Positions 1 through 9,774 of a stretch of DNA of 64,000 nucleotides are shown here, in pieces. Both the position numbers and the translations under genes were made by a program. This stretch comes from Janthinobacterium sp. ROICE36 (GTDB lineage Bacteria > Pseudomonadota > Gammaproteobacteria > Burkholderiales > Burkholderiaceae_D). Every line of letters begins with the position of its first letter. The first letter of the stretch is position 1. The DNA lies in assembly GCF_002869965.1 (NCBI RefSeq), contig NZ_PEBS01000015.1:1-64000 (forward strand), given 5' to 3'. The notes beneath the pieces were generated by a model, which saw only the letters and a list, made by a program, of their open reading frames with translations, was not told the DNA's origin and searched no databases.

Positions 1-96
1 ATCCTCGGGCTTCTGGTAGTTGGCCAGCAAGCTGTCGGCCAGTTTGAGCAGTTCCGGGTCGGGCTTGGCCCGCTTGTTACGCTTTACAACGGTCAT
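1..96 (-). CDS. IS256-family transposase, N-terminus only (runs off window)
   Basis: The 32 visible codons begin MTVVKRNKRAKPDPELLKL and continue to NYQKPED, the usual opening of IS256-family transposases, which carry a DDE catalytic domain further on. The start ATG at 94-96 has an AAGGAG ribosome-binding site 5 bases upstream. The rest of the gene lies outside the window, so whether it is intact cannot be judged. The family call rests on recognition of the N-terminal sequence and on the terminal repeat that follows at about 134-161. Confidence 0.8.
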   Translation of the reverse strand, partial: MTVVKRNKRAKPDPELLKLADSLLANYQKPED

Positions 97-161
97 TGTT
101 TCTCCTTGGTGGCGGCAGTGTCCTGCCAAATGACCGTTTACACAAAATTATTTACACCCTC
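1..161 (-). mobile_element. End of an IS256-family insertion sequence
   Basis: Upstream of the transposase start, the minus strand reads GAGGGTGTAAATAATTTTG followed by TGTAAACGG (about 134-161). This is the typical terminal inverted repeat of IS256-type elements. The element ends only about 3 bases beyond the stop codon of hpf (165-167). The other end and the target-site duplication lie outside the window, so the exact boundary is uncertain by a few bases. Confidence 0.7.
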
Positions 162-164
162 TTC

Positions 165-524
165 TTAGGCGGCGGCGAAGTCTTCGTCCGAGTTGTCTGG
201 CAGATGCTTGATCGCCTCTTTACCGTGCCCTTGCACTTTGGTTTTGTACTTCATCACTTGCCTGTCCAGCTTGTCGATCAAGGCATCAATCGCGGCATAC
301 AGGTCTTGCGCCAGGCTTTCCACATAGACGGTCTTGCCACTCAGACGCAGGTTGACTTCAGCCTTTTGACGTTTTTCTTTCTCTTTGAGGTTATCCACGG
401 TCAGAATCACGGCAATATCGATGACTTGATCGAAATGACGTTTCACGCGCTCCAGCTTCGTTTGTACGTATTCACGGATGGCTGGTGTGACTTCGAGATG
501 ATGTCCGCTGATGGTGAGATTCAT
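165..524 (-). CDS. hpf: Ribosome hibernation-promoting factor (HPF/RaiA family)
   Basis: A 119-residue protein starting [20 protein letters not shown], with the beta-alpha-beta-beta-beta-alpha fold pattern of short HPF/RaiA proteins. These bind the 30S decoding region and stall or dimerise ribosomes in stationary phase. The start at 524 was chosen over a GTG 6 bases upstream because AGGAG lies 5 bases before the ATG. It follows rpoN on the same strand after 69 bases, the usual rpoN-hpf order. In many betaproteobacteria ptsN, hprK and rapZ follow; here an insertion sequence comes directly after the stop codon. Confidence 0.93.
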   Translation of the reverse strand: MNLTISGHHLEVTPAIREYVQTKLERVKRHFDQVIDIAVILTVDNLKEKEKRQKAEVNLRLSGKTVYVESLAQDLYAAIDALIDKLDRQVMKYKTKVQGHGKEAIKHLPDNSDEDFAAA

Positions 525-593
525 ACACACTCCTAAAGATGATCGGGTTCGTGCGGTCCATCGACTCCGGCCCGCAGAGGAACCGAAAAAAAC

Positions 594-2072
594 TTACAAA
601 CACTTACGCAGGCTCACTGGCGGAATTTTCAACGCTTCCCGGTATTTGGCAACAGTACGTCGCGCAATCACCATGCCTTGTTCCCCCAGCATGTCCGCAA
701 TCTTACTGTCGGATAAAGGATTTTTAGGGTCTTCTGCTCCTGTCAGTTGCACGATCAATGCCCGTATCGCCGTCGATGACGCTTCGCCCCCCGCTTCGGT
801 GGCGACGTGGCTACCAAAGAAATATTTCAACTCGAACATGCCGTGCGGGGTCAGCATGTACTTTTGAGTTGTTACCCGCGAGATCGTACTCTCGTGTAAA
901 CCCAGTGTATCAGCTATTTCACGGAGCACAAGGGGGCGCATGGCAACGGCCCCATGCGAGAAAAAGTTCTTTTGTCTTTCTACTACCGCCTGCGCCACGC
1001 GCAGGATGGTGTCGAAACGCTGGCGCATATTCTTGATCAGCCACTTGGCTTCCTGCAACTGTGCGCCCATGGCGCCCTCGCCCTTGCCCTGCTTGAGCAA
1101 GTTGGCGTACATGGCGTTCACGCGCAGGCGCGGCATGACGTCGTTGTTCAGTGTGACTTGCCAGCCATTGCGCGCGCGCTTGACGACGACGTCGGGCACC
1201 ACGTAATCGGACACGTCCGAGGCGAAGACGGCGCCCGGATGCGGATTGCACTGGCGAATCACGGTCTGCGCTTCGCGCAAGTCTTCCTCGTCGCAATCGA
1301 GGGCTTTTTTCAGCTTGTTGAAATCGCGCTGGGCAAACCAGGTCAGGTGCTTTTCCACGATAGCGAGGGCCATGCGCCGCGTCACCATGGCGATATGCGG
1401 CAAACGCTTGATTTGCAGCGCCAGGCATTCGGACGCATTGCGCGCGCCCACGCCGGGCGGATCGAAACTTTGCAGCAGAGACAAGGCGGTGCGCATCTCG
1501 TCGGCGTCGATTTCCAGCTCTTGCGGCAGGCGCGCCAGAATGTCGTCGAGCGTCTCTTCCAGGTAGCCATTGTCGTCGAGCGCGTCGATGATCAGCTCGA
1601 CCAGCGCGCGGTCGCGCAATTCGAGTACCGTCACGCGCATCTGCTCCATCAAGTGTTCGCGCAGCGTACAGTGATGGGCTTCGAGTTGCGGACGGGAATC
1701 TTCGTCGTCGGGCGCCTTGCCCCGGCTCGCCTCGCTCCAATCGCTGTCGCCGCCATCCGCTGCGGCCGGGCTGTCGCCAGCCTCGCCATCAAAGGTTTCC
1801 GCCTCGGCCGGCGCTGCGGGCGCCTCCTGGCCTGGCGGCTGGGGCGGTGCTTCGGCCGGCGCGGCCGTGGAACTCAAGGCGCCATCGGACAGCAGGCGCA
1901 GCGAACGATCGAGCGGATCGTCGAGGCGTTCGAGCAAGGGATTATCCGTCAGCAATTGCTCTAGCTCCTGGTGCAATTCCAGGGTAGACAATTGCAACAG
2001 GCGTATCGATTGCTGCAACTGCGGCGTCAGTGCCAGGTGCTGCGAAGTGCGCAGCTGCAATGATTGTTTCAT
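594..2072 (-). CDS. rpoN: RNA polymerase sigma-54 factor
   Basis: A 492-residue protein. The glutamine- and leucine-rich activator-interacting region I ([19 protein letters not shown]) is at the N-terminus, an acidic low-complexity region II lies at about 60-130, and the core-binding and helix-turn-helix regions follow. The RpoN box ARRTVAKYR at about 470-478 recognises the -24 promoter element. The start at 2072 was chosen because region I begins there; an open frame runs further upstream into lptB but carries no family sequence. Only 4 bases separate it from the lptB stop, so translation is probably coupled to the LPS-export genes. It directs enhancer-dependent transcription. Confidence 0.97.
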   Translation of the reverse strand: MKQSLQLRTSQHLALTPQLQQSIRLLQLSTLELHQELEQLLTDNPLLERLDDPLDRSLRLLSDGALSSTAAPAEAPPQPPGQEAPAAPAEAETFDGEAGDSPAAADGGDSDWSEASRGKAPDDEDSRPQLEAHHCTLREHLMEQMRVTVLELRDRALVELIIDALDDNGYLEETLDDILARLPQELEIDADEMRTALSLLQSFDPPGVGARNASECLALQIKRLPHIAMVTRRMALAIVEKHLTWFAQRDFNKLKKALDCDEEDLREAQTVIRQCNPHPGAVFASDVSDYVVPDVVVKRARNGWQVTLNNDVMPRLRVNAMYANLLKQGKGEGAMGAQLQEAKWLIKNMRQRFDTILRVAQAVVERQKNFFSHGAVAMRPLVLREIADTLGLHESTISRVTTQKYMLTPHGMFELKYFFGSHVATEAGGEASSTAIRALIVQLTGAEDPKNPLSDSKIADMLGEQGMVIARRTVAKYREALKIPPVSLRKCL

Positions 2073-2076
2073 TGGC

Positions 2077-2832
2077 TCACATGCGGAAGTGTTCGCCCAG
2101 ATAGACCCGGCGTACCGACTCGTTCGCGATGATGTCGTCGGGGCGTCCCGACGCCAGCACCGAGCCCTGGTTGATGATGTAGGCACGGTCGCAGATACCC
2201 AGCGTCTCGCGCACATTATGATCGGTAATCAGGACGCCGATATTGCGCTCCTTCAAGAAGCGCACGATACGCTGGATCTCGATCACGGCGATGGGGTCGA
2301 CACCGGCGAACGGCTCGTCGAGCAGCACGAAACGCGGATCGGTGGCCAGCGCGCGGGCGATTTCCACGCGGCGCCGCTCGCCGCCCGACAGGGACAGCGC
2401 CTGGTTCTCGCGCAACTTTTCAATCTGCAAGTCGGCCAGCAATTTATTCAGGCGCTCCTCGATCTCAGCCTTCTTCAGGGGACGGCCTTCGACGGTCTGA
2501 ATTTCCAGCACGGCGCGGATATTGTCTTCCACCGTCAGCTTGCGAAACACGGACGCTTCCTGCGGCAGATACGACAGGCCCATCTGCGCGCGGCGGTGGA
2601 TGGGCAGGCGGGAAATGTCCACGCCGCTGATATCGATGCTGCCGCCGTCCGACGGCACCAGGCCGACGATCATGTAGAACGAGGTGGTCTTGCCGGCGCC
2701 GTTCGGGCCCAGCAAACCCACCACTTCGCCGCATTCGACTTGCAGCGAGACATCATGCACGACTTGCCGCTTGCCATAGGTTTTTTGCAGCCCGCGAACG
2801 ATCAGGGTGCTGCCGCAACGAGTATTGTCCAT
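2077..2832 (-). CDS. lptB: LPS export ABC transporter ATPase LptB
   Basis: A 251-residue cytoplasmic ATPase of the LptB2FGC complex that powers lipopolysaccharide extraction from the inner membrane. Walker [10 protein letters not shown] is at 42-50, the signature LSGGE at 148-152, Walker B VLLDEP at 169-174, and a switch histidine lies in the ITDHN segment. Its ATG overlaps the lptA stop codon (TAATG), indicating translational coupling. Length matches the family (about 240-260). Confidence 0.97.
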   Translation of the reverse strand: MDNTRCGSTLIVRGLQKTYGKRQVVHDVSLQVECGEVVGLLGPNGAGKTTSFYMIVGLVPSDGGSIDISGVDISRLPIHRRAQMGLSYLPQEASVFRKLTVEDNIRAVLEIQTVEGRPLKKAEIEERLNKLLADLQIEKLRENQALSLSGGERRRVEIARALATDPRFVLLDEPFAGVDPIAVIEIQRIVRFLKERNIGVLITDHNVRETLGICDRAYIINQGSVLASGRPDDIIANESVRRVYLGEHFRM

Positions 2833-3413
2833 TATTTATTTCCTGGCGCGGGCGTGGCCGGCGCTTTCTCCGCCGCCGGTGCCTTGGGCTTCGGCTGGAT
2901 CACCATGCGCACACTGCCACCATCCGGGGTGCTGGTGCCGCTGTTGGAATTTTCCATCGCAAACTCTTCCTTGCGGCTGTCATACGAGATGAAGGCGCCA
3001 TTCGCCACGTCGGTGACTTTCGTGCCTTCCAGGCGTGTCAGCTTGGCCTTGGAAAACAGTTTCACCACTTCCGTCTTGTTGTTGTATTCCACGCGCTCCG
3101 CCTCGCCTTCCACCCACAGCTCGCCCGCGCCATCGCGCTTCTGGCGGAAGGTGGCCAGCTTGCCGGGATCGGCCCAGAAGGTAATGAACTGGTAGCCTTG
3201 CGGGTCTTCCGTGATCAGGGCCCGGCCCGCCTTCATGGTCAGAGTCCCTTTCACCAGCACCACGTCGCCCGTCAGCGTACGCACCTGTTTGACGTCATCG
3301 ACGTGACCGCTACGTGCCGTGATGACGGCTTCCTTCTCGGAATCGGCCTTCTCGGCATGTGCCACGCCCATCATGGCCAGAGAAAATACGGTCAACAGCA
3401 AGATGTTCTTCAT
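2832..3413 (-). CDS. lptA: LPS transport periplasmic protein LptA
   Basis: A 193-residue protein with a signal peptide ([20 protein letters not shown]). A single OstA/LptA beta-jellyroll domain follows; it polymerises into the periplasmic bridge carrying LPS from LptC to LptD. The start at 3413 was chosen because the signal peptide begins there and AAGGAA lies 8 bases upstream. The C-terminus is rich in alanine, proline and lysine. It lies between lptC and lptB in a compact minus-strand operon. Confidence 0.94.
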   Translation of the reverse strand: MKNILLLTVFSLAMMGVAHAEKADSEKEAVITARSGHVDDVKQVRTLTGDVVLVKGTLTMKAGRALITEDPQGYQFITFWADPGKLATFRQKRDGAGELWVEGEAERVEYNNKTEVVKLFSKAKLTRLEGTKVTDVANGAFISYDSRKEEFAMENSNSGTSTPDGGSVRMVIQPKPKAPAAEKAPATPAPGNK

Positions 3414-3438
3414 AGTATGGTTTCCTTGTTTCATTCTG

Positions 3439-4050
3439 TCATTTTGCCGCCGCGGCCGGGCGCGGTTTCGGCGGGAGGACCATGCGCAGCGCATTCTGCA
3501 CTTCCACCGCGCCGGTGGCGTTATTGGCCTTCATGCCGACGCCATTGATGCGCGAGGCGCCCGTCAGGATATCGACAGGCACGTCCGTTTCCATTCTTTC
3601 CTCGTCCGGGAACACCGTCAGCGCTTGCGTCTTGACTGTCAGGTTCTGCGCCTTCGGACTGGCCACCCGGTCGATCACGACATTGCGGTGCAGTTGCAGC
3701 CGGGTATTGTCCTGGTCGATATGCGCCAGTTCCGCATTCATGTTCATCGGCGGCATGCCTGGCGTGAGCTTGCGCACGAAAGGCTGGTCGATATCGGATG
3801 AATCGTCCAGCGGATAATGCGTGAGCTTGATGCCCGACACGATATAACTGGGCTTGCCCGTCAAGTCCATGCGTACCAGGCTGAAATTGGTGATGAAATA
3901 GTCGGGTTCATCCTGATGCTTGCTGGCCGTGATGTCCTGGGCATTCTTGTTCATCACTTCCAGCAGCCAAAAACTGCCCAGCGCAAAGACGACTGCCCCC
4001 AGCACGGTAAAAATCATGCGCCAGCGATGGGCGCCTCCTGGCTTACGCAT
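3439..4050 (-). CDS. lptC: LPS export system protein LptC
   Basis: A 203-residue bitopic protein. One transmembrane helix lies at about residues 11-30 (MIFTVLGAVVFALGSFWLL) and the rest forms a periplasmic LptC jellyroll. It links the LptBFG ATPase complex to LptA. Sequence conservation in this family is low; the call rests on topology, length and its position between kdsC and lptA. Confidence 0.92.
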   Translation of the reverse strand: MRKPGGAHRWRMIFTVLGAVVFALGSFWLLEVMNKNAQDITASKHQDEPDYFITNFSLVRMDLTGKPSYIVSGIKLTHYPLDDSSDIDQPFVRKLTPGMPPMNMNAELAHIDQDNTRLQLHRNVVIDRVASPKAQNLTVKTQALTVFPDEERMETDVPVDILTGASRINGVGMKANNATGAVEVQNALRMVLPPKPRPAAAAK

Positions 4051-4095
4051 AGGGACTCACTCTTTCAAATATCACTGGCGGGGAGGCAATGCGCC

Positions 4096-4629
4096 TCACT
4101 CCAGGAACGGCGCCATGACGCGCGCATAATTATCCTGGGCGCGCAGCAGGAATTCACAGATCTCGCGCACCGCGCCGCGGCCGCCGCCGGCCTGCGTCAC
4201 ATGGTGCGCCAGGCCCAACGCTTCCGGACGCCCGCCCGGCACGCTGACGGCAAAGCCCACGCGGCGCAGGATGGGCGCATCGATGACATCGTCGCCGATA
4301 TAGCCGCATTGCTCTTCCGTCAAGCCCGTCAGCGCCAGCAGTTCGCGAAACGGCGTCAGCTTGTCGTGACCGCCCTGGTGTACATGGGTAATGCCCAGGT
4401 CTTGCGCGCGGCGCGCCGTGATGGCCGAGCGACGCGCACTGATGATGGCCGTCTGCACGCCCGATTCCTGCAGCAGCTTGATGCCCAGGCCATCATACAC
4501 ATTAAACGTTTTCATCATCTCGCCATCGGGGCCGAAATGCAGGCTGCCGTCGGTGAGCACGCCATCGACGTCAAAGATCATCAGTCTGACCTTGGCCGCG
4601 CGCGCCAGGTTGTCCGCTACGCTGTCCAT
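4096..4629 (-). CDS. kdsC: 3-deoxy-D-manno-octulosonate-8-phosphate phosphatase KdsC
   Basis: A 177-residue HAD-superfamily phosphatase that removes phosphate from Kdo-8-phosphate in Kdo synthesis for lipid A core. The nucleophile motif DVDGVLTDG has D20 and D22; GDDVIDAP near residue 110 is the metal-binding motif. As in other KdsC proteins there is no large cap domain. It starts immediately after kdsD, whose stop codon overlaps this start by one base. Confidence 0.96.
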   Translation of the reverse strand: MDSVADNLARAAKVRLMIFDVDGVLTDGSLHFGPDGEMMKTFNVYDGLGIKLLQESGVQTAIISARRSAITARRAQDLGITHVHQGGHDKLTPFRELLALTGLTEEQCGYIGDDVIDAPILRRVGFAVSVPGGRPEALGLAHHVTQAGGGRGAVREICEFLLRAQDNYARVMAPFLE

Positions 4630-5663
4630 CAGATCACCTTCGCTTGCGTCAGATCATGGATATGCAGGGCGCCCACCAGCTTGCCGCCGGCATCGACGAC
4701 CAGCATCTGGTTGATGCGGAACTGCTCCATCACGGCCACGGCGTCGACGGCCAGGCGCTCGGGCGCAATGCTGCGCGGCTGCGCATGCATGACGTCGCGG
4801 ATCGCCACTTGCGTGAAATCCTGCACGCGCTCGAACATGCGGCGCAAGTCGCCATCGGTAAACACCCCCAGGGGGCGGTCATCCGCATCGACGACGGCCG
4901 TCATGCCCATGCCCTTCTTGGTCATTTCTTCCAGCGCCTGCAGCAAGGAAGCGTCCACGGCTACCTTCGGTACCCGTTCGCCGCTGCGCATGACGTCATA
5001 CACGTGCGTGAGCAGGCGGCGACCCAGGGAGCCGCCCGGGTGCGAGCGGGCGAAATCTTCTTCCTTGAAGCCGCGCAAGTCGAGCAAGGCCACGGCGATG
5101 GCATCGCCCAGGGCCAGGGTCACGGTGGTGCTGGCCGTCGGCGCCAGGTTCAGCGGACAGGCTTCTTTCTCAACAGAAATATCCAGGTGCACGTCGGCCA
5201 GCTGGGCCAGGCTGGAGTTCGGTTTACCCGTCATGGAAATGAGCACGCCACCCATGCGCTTGACGACGGGCATGATGGCCATCAGTTCCGACGATTCGCC
5301 CGAGTACGATATGGCAATAAAAGCATCGTCCGAGGTGACCATGCCCAAGTCGCCATGGGCCGCTTCGGCCGGATGCACGAACAGGGCCGGCGTGCCGGTA
5401 GAAGCGAGGGTGGCGGCAATCTTGCGCGCGATATGGCCGGACTTGCCCATGCCGGAGACGACAACACGTCCCTTGCATTGCAGCAACATCGCCACGGCGC
5501 GGCCCACGCTGTCGTCGGTGGCCAGGCGCGCGCGCAGCGCAACGATGGCGTCGGACTCGATCTGCAAGGTGGTGCGGGCCAGCGCGACGGCGCGCTCGGT
5601 CGTCGCTTGCATGTCAATTCGATCAAAAGCTTTCAGCATTGTTTTTTCATGGGTTACACTCAT
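4629..5663 (-). CDS. kdsD: D-arabinose-5-phosphate isomerase (KdsD/KpsF/GutQ family)
   Basis: A 344-residue enzyme converting ribulose-5-phosphate to arabinose-5-phosphate, the first step to Kdo. An N-terminal SIS sugar-isomerase domain (MGKSGHI, STGTPALFVHP, SHPGGSLGR) is followed by two CBS domains (MRSGE, FTDGDLRR). ATGs at 5663 and 5639 are both possible starts and neither has a clear Shine-Dalgarno sequence. A TATACT box just upstream suggests a very short leader, which would favour 5639. It heads the kdsD-kdsC-lptCAB-rpoN-hpf run and is divergent from the antiporter gene. Confidence 0.95.
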   Translation of the reverse strand: MSVTHEKTMLKAFDRIDMQATTERAVALARTTLQIESDAIVALRARLATDDSVGRAVAMLLQCKGRVVVSGMGKSGHIARKIAATLASTGTPALFVHPAEAAHGDLGMVTSDDAFIAISYSGESSELMAIMPVVKRMGGVLISMTGKPNSSLAQLADVHLDISVEKEACPLNLAPTASTTVTLALGDAIAVALLDLRGFKEEDFARSHPGGSLGRRLLTHVYDVMRSGERVPKVAVDASLLQALEEMTKKGMGMTAVVDADDRPLGVFTDGDLRRMFERVQDFTQVAIRDVMHAQPRSIAPERLAVDAVAVMEQFRINQMLVVDAGGKLVGALHIHDLTQAKVI

Positions 5664-5747
5664 GCCCAAAGTATAAACGAATTAGGAAAGCAAAAAACTT
5701 GCCAGTCACAACAAACAACGATTTCCATTGACCGCACCGGGCAACCC

Positions 5748-7727
5748 ATGTTTTCCTCGCTTGAACTGACCCTGATGTTACTCGGCAGCGCCGTGCTGGG
5801 CGTGGTCGCTTTCAGAATGTTGCATTTGCCGCCCATGCTGGGCTACCTGGCCGTCGGCATCGTCATCGGACCCCACGCGCTGGGCCTGGCAGCGGAAAAC
5901 GAGGCCAGCCACACCCTGGCCGAGTTCGGCGTCGTCTTCCTGATGTTTTCCATCGGGCTGGAATTTTCTCTGCCCAAGTTCCTCGCCATGCGGCGCATCG
6001 TCTTTGGCTTAGGGCTGGCGCAGGTGGTCACCACCATCGTCGCCACCGTCATCTTCGGCTGGTTCGTCGGGCGCTACCTGTCCGCCTACATCCACTTGAG
6101 CTGGCAAGCCGCCTTCGCCCTGGGTGGCGCGCTGGCCATGTCGTCGACGGCCATCGTCTCGAAAATGCTCACGGAACGGCTGGAACTGGAAAGCGAACAC
6201 GGCCGCAAGATCATCGGCATCCTGCTATTCCAGGACTTGGCCGTGGTGCCCCTGCTGATCCTTATTCCCGCCCTCACGCGCGATTCGGACAACCTGGCCG
6301 AAACCCTGGCCTGGGCGGGCGGCAAGGCCCTGGTCGTACTCATCTTGCTGCTGTTCATCGGCCAGAAGCTGGTGCGCGGCTGGCTGACCATCGTCGCCAA
6401 GCGCCGCTCGCAAGAATTGTTCATGCTCAACCTGCTGCTGATCACCCTGGGCGCGGCCTGGATCACCGAACGGGCCGGGCTGTCACTGGCCCTGGGAGCG
6501 TTTGTTGCCGGCATGCTCATTTCCGAGACGGAATTCAAGCACCAGGTGGAAGAGGATATCAAACCCTTCCGCGACGTGCTGCTGGGCCTGTTCTTCATCA
6601 CCGTCGGCATGCTGCTTAATATTCGCGTGGTACTCGACAACTGGTGGCTGGTCTTGCTGCTGCTGTGCGGCCCCGTGCTGCTGAAATTCGCCCTGATCGC
6701 GGGGCTGGCCAGGCTGTTCGGCTCCAGCAACGGCGTGGCCCTGCGCACGGGACTGGGGCTGGCGCAGGCGGGCGAGTTCGGCTTCGTGCTGCTGAACCTG
6801 GCGGGCGGCATCAAGCTGATGGACCCGTTCGTCGTGCAGGTGGTGCTGGCCTCGATGGTGCTGTCGATGCTGGTGGCGCCCTTCCTCATCGCCAAGTCCG
6901 ACGCCATCGTCATGAAACTGGCCGCCAACGACTGGATGATGCAATCGCTGGCCCTGACGAAGATCGCCACGCGCACCATGGCGTCACAGAAACACGTGCT
7001 GATCGCCGGCTTCGGGCGCAGCGGGCAAAGCCTGGCCACCCTGCTGGCGGAAGAAAAGATCGAATACCACGCGTTGGACCTGGACCCGGAACGGGTGCAG
7101 GAAGCGCAGCTGGCCGGCGCCCACGTCTCGTATGGCGACGCGGGCCGGCGCGAAAGCCTGGTGGCGGCCGGCATCTACCGGGCCAGCGCCGTGGTGATTA
7201 CCTACGCCGACACACCCTCGGCACTGAAGTTATTGCATTTGCTCAAAGAGATGGCACCGACCTTGCCCGTCATCGTGCGCAGCTACGACGATACCGACCT
7301 CGACCAGCTGAAAAGCGCGGGCGCGGCCGAAGTGGTGCCGGAATTGATGGAAGGCAGCCTGATGCTCGCTTCGCACGCGCTGATCACGATGGGCGTGCCC
7401 CTGCGCCGCGTGGTGCACCGGGTACAGGCGGCGCGCGAGGAGCGCTACGCGTCCTTGCGCGGCTATTTCCACGGTTCCAGCGACGCGGGCGACGATGCCG
7501 AGCTGGAACGCCTGCATACGGTCACCGTCAACGAGGGCGCGCAGTGCGTGGGCTTGCCTTTAAGCACGATCGACATAGCCGGCTGCGGTGCGTTTGTGAC
7601 GGCCATCCGTCGCGGCCGCAGCCGCCTCGATGTCACACCCGAGACGCAACTGGCCGGCGGCGACGTGGTGGTGCTGCGCGGCACGGCCGACGCCGTGGCC
7701 AAGGCCGAAACTTTACTACTAAAATAA
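5748..7727 (+). CDS. Kef-type monovalent cation:proton antiporter (CPA2) with RCK domains
   Basis: A 659-residue membrane protein. About the first 390 residues are hydrophobic and form a Na+/H+-exchanger-type transport domain of 12-13 helices (CPA2 family). A TrkA-N/RCK domain begins near 416 with the nucleotide-binding motif GFGRSG, and a TrkA-C domain covers about 560-655. Related proteins are KefB/KefC and YbaL; I cannot decide from sequence whether it exports K+ or another ion, or whether glutathione adducts gate it. The start at 5748 was chosen because the first membrane helix begins there. The open frame continues far upstream opposite kdsD, but that part is shadow. Confidence 0.88.
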   Translation: MFSSLELTLMLLGSAVLGVVAFRMLHLPPMLGYLAVGIVIGPHALGLAAENEASHTLAEFGVVFLMFSIGLEFSLPKFLAMRRIVFGLGLAQVVTTIVATVIFGWFVGRYLSAYIHLSWQAAFALGGALAMSSTAIVSKMLTERLELESEHGRKIIGILLFQDLAVVPLLILIPALTRDSDNLAETLAWAGGKALVVLILLLFIGQKLVRGWLTIVAKRRSQELFMLNLLLITLGAAWITERAGLSLALGAFVAGMLISETEFKHQVEEDIKPFRDVLLGLFFITVGMLLNIRVVLDNWWLVLLLLCGPVLLKFALIAGLARLFGSSNGVALRTGLGLAQAGEFGFVLLNLAGGIKLMDPFVVQVVLASMVLSMLVAPFLIAKSDAIVMKLAANDWMMQSLALTKIATRTMASQKHVLIAGFGRSGQSLATLLAEEKIEYHALDLDPERVQEAQLAGAHVSYGDAGRRESLVAAGIYRASAVVITYADTPSALKLLHLLKEMAPTLPVIVRSYDDTDLDQLKSAGAAEVVPELMEGSLMLASHALITMGVPLRRVVHRVQAAREERYASLRGYFHGSSDAGDDAELERLHTVTVNEGAQCVGLPLSTIDIAGCGAFVTAIRRGRSRLDVTPETQLAGGDVVVLRGTADAVAKAETLLLK

Positions 7728-8888
7728 TTAGCCGAGCTGCGTCTGCCAGCTGACGACCTTGTTGCGTCCGCCCGCCTTGGCCTGGTACAGGGCCTGGTCG
7801 GCATGCGCCACCAGTTGCTGCGCCACCGTTTCGATCGGTTGCAGCGCCGCGTCCGCCTCAAGGCTGGCCACGCCGATCGATACGCTGACCCACACTTGCG
7901 CGACGCCCGGCAAGTCAAACATGGTGCCGGCGATGCTGGCGCGAATGCGTTCAGCAACAAAGGTCGCGCTGTCGAGGTCGGCGTCGATCAGCAGGACGAC
8001 GAATTCCTCGCCGCCGAAGCGGCCCAGCGCATCGGAGCGGCGCAATTCCGTGCGTATGCGTTGGGCCACTTCGCGCAGCACTTCATCGCCGCCCTGGTGC
8101 CCATGCGTGTCATTGACCCGCTTAAAATGGTCGATATCGATATACATGCAAGAAATGCAATAACTCTGGCGCCGCGCGCGGGCGATTTCTTCCAGCAGCC
8201 GGCGGTCGATATAGCGCCGGTTATAGACGCCCGTCAAGGAGTCGGTCAAGCCTATGTATTTCAGCATTTCATTGCTGATCACGTTTTCCAGGCAAATGGC
8301 GATGATGGAAGCCATGTGCTTGATGAAATCCGTGCCCAGCGCCGGCGTAAAGCGCGTCACGTCGCCGCTGGCCAGGTTCAGGCTGCCAATCAGGCGCTTG
8401 TTGCGCAGCAAGGGCACCAGCGCCACGCTGCGCAAGGGCGCGTTGATCTGTGGAAAGCGCGGGCCATGCATGGACGCGTCGAACTGTCCCAGCAGCGGCA
8501 ACGGTGGCAAGGCCGCTTCCCCCTCGGCTGCGGGCTTTGGTGCAGCAAAACCCAGTTCCGCCACGGCATGCACGAACAGCAACTGCGGAAAGGTGCTGAA
8601 ATCGACGCCCAGCTTTTCCATCACCAGCACGATATCGTCATCCTCGTCGAGCAGGCTCAAAGTGACGCCGTCGAGATCGGAAATCACGGGCAAGGTGCGA
8701 AAGATGGTGCCGATCAATTCGGGAAAGGTGGACGCGCTGACGATTTCCAGGTCAAACGCCTGATGGCGGCACATGATGTCATGGTTGCGCTCGACCTGTT
8801 CCAGCAGGAAAGCCATGCGCGCGCGCAAGGCCTGGTTTTCGGCTTCGAGGCTGGCAATGCGCGGGTCCGGCGGTATTGCTTGATTCAT
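7728..8888 (-). CDS. Diguanylate cyclase with DUF484/GAF-like sensor domain
   Basis: A 386-residue soluble protein. An N-terminal coiled coil (about 10-40) leads into a DUF484 (GAF-like) sensor domain at about 40-210, then a GGDEF domain with the active-site motif GGEEF at 292-296. RRSD, five residues before it, fits the RxxD inhibitory site for product feedback, so an active c-di-GMP-producing enzyme with allosteric control is likely. No EAL domain and no membrane segment are present. The input signal is unknown. Its stop codon abuts that of the antiporter gene with no base between. Confidence 0.9.
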   Translation of the reverse strand: MNQAIPPDPRIASLEAENQALRARMAFLLEQVERNHDIMCRHQAFDLEIVSASTFPELIGTIFRTLPVISDLDGVTLSLLDEDDDIVLVMEKLGVDFSTFPQLLFVHAVAELGFAAPKPAAEGEAALPPLPLLGQFDASMHGPRFPQINAPLRSVALVPLLRNKRLIGSLNLASGDVTRFTPALGTDFIKHMASIIAICLENVISNEMLKYIGLTDSLTGVYNRRYIDRRLLEEIARARRQSYCISCMYIDIDHFKRVNDTHGHQGGDEVLREVAQRIRTELRRSDALGRFGGEEFVVLLIDADLDSATFVAERIRASIAGTMFDLPGVAQVWVSVSIGVASLEADAALQPIETVAQQLVAHADQALYQAKAGGRNKVVSWQTQLG

Positions 8889-8922
8889 AGAAACCTTAAA
8901 CCCTTGTGTGCGGGCGCCATGC

Positions 8923-9774
8923 TTAAAATGCCAGTTCGAAACCGATGTCCTGCCCTACCACGATACGCTCATCGCCGCCTTCGGTGACGATGGCGTTCAT
9001 GCCGAAGCAGATGGCGCCGTCGAGCTCGGGCTTGGCACGATAACCATGCATGACGTCGAGCGGATCCGGTCCGGGCACGCCCGTGGCCTGGTCCACCGAA
9101 GGAATCGGGCAGCGCGAGCATGGCTTGACGGGCTTTAATTTGGTGGCGCCCAATTGCAGGAAGTCGGCGTAGTCTTCCTCGAAGGCGCCGATGTCGCCGA
9201 TCACCAGATTGGGGCGAAAACGGTTCATCGGCAGCGCCTCGCGACCAGCGGCGCGCAGCTTGTCATTGACATCGGCGAGCGAGGCACTGCCGGCGATCAG
9301 CACCGGGTAGCCATCGGCAAACATGGTCGAGGCGGCCACGCCGTCCGTCCAGGTAGTGCTGGTGGCGCGCACCACGTCCGGATGAAAGCGCACCAGGCGG
9401 CACGGCACGCCGATGGCGTTGGAAAACCAGGTCGCCGTGACCGCGTCGCAATCGTAGGCGCGCACGGTATCGTCCCACACTTGCACTTCCAGCATGGGCG
9501 CGCGCTGCGGATGCGGCAAGCCCAGCTCGATTTCCAGGCGCAGCATGCCCGGCGCGCGCAATTCCAGCGTGGTGGCCTTGATGGACGGCACGATCAGCGC
9601 CATGCGTGGATGTTCGCGCTGGGTCAGGAAGCGGCCTTGCGCGTCCACCACCATCCATTCGCGGTCGAACACGTGCTCGCTCATCAGCCCGGAATGCGTG
9701 AGCACGGCCTCCTGCAAGTGGATGCCGGCGCACGATTTGATCGGATACAGGATGATGTCGGACAGGATAGCCAT
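8923..9774 (-). CDS. MOSC domain protein, YcbX-like
   Basis: A 283-residue protein with a MOSC N-terminal beta-barrel (ILYPIKSCAGI) followed by a MOSC domain. The RFRPNLV segment and the conserved cysteine in KPCSRCPIPSVD match the YcbX/mARC group, which bind molybdenum cofactor and reduce N-hydroxylated compounds. E. coli YcbX carries a C-terminal 2Fe-2S ferredoxin domain; this protein ends before such a domain, so it would need a separate electron donor. The specific substrate is not visible. Confidence 0.88.
   Translation of the reverse strand: MAILSDIILYPIKSCAGIHLQEAVLTHSGLMSEHVFDREWMVVDAQGRFLTQREHPRMALIVPSIKATTLELRAPGMLRLEIELGLPHPQRAPMLEVQVWDDTVRAYDCDAVTATWFSNAIGVPCRLVRFHPDVVRATSTTWTDGVAASTMFADGYPVLIAGSASLADVNDKLRAAGREALPMNRFRPNLVIGDIGAFEEDYADFLQLGATKLKPVKPCSRCPIPSVDQATGVPGPDPLDVMHGYRAKPELDGAICFGMNAIVTEGGDERIVVGQDIGFELAF

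Noticed and set aside
4644..5747. Extended N-terminus for the Kef-type antiporter
   Set aside because: The open frame continues 368 codons upstream but lies opposite kdsD and has no membrane or family sequence; the first membrane helix begins at 5748.
6086..7174. A 362-codon minus-strand open frame inside the antiporter gene
   Set aside because: Serine-, arginine- and proline-rich shadow frame without recognisable motifs.
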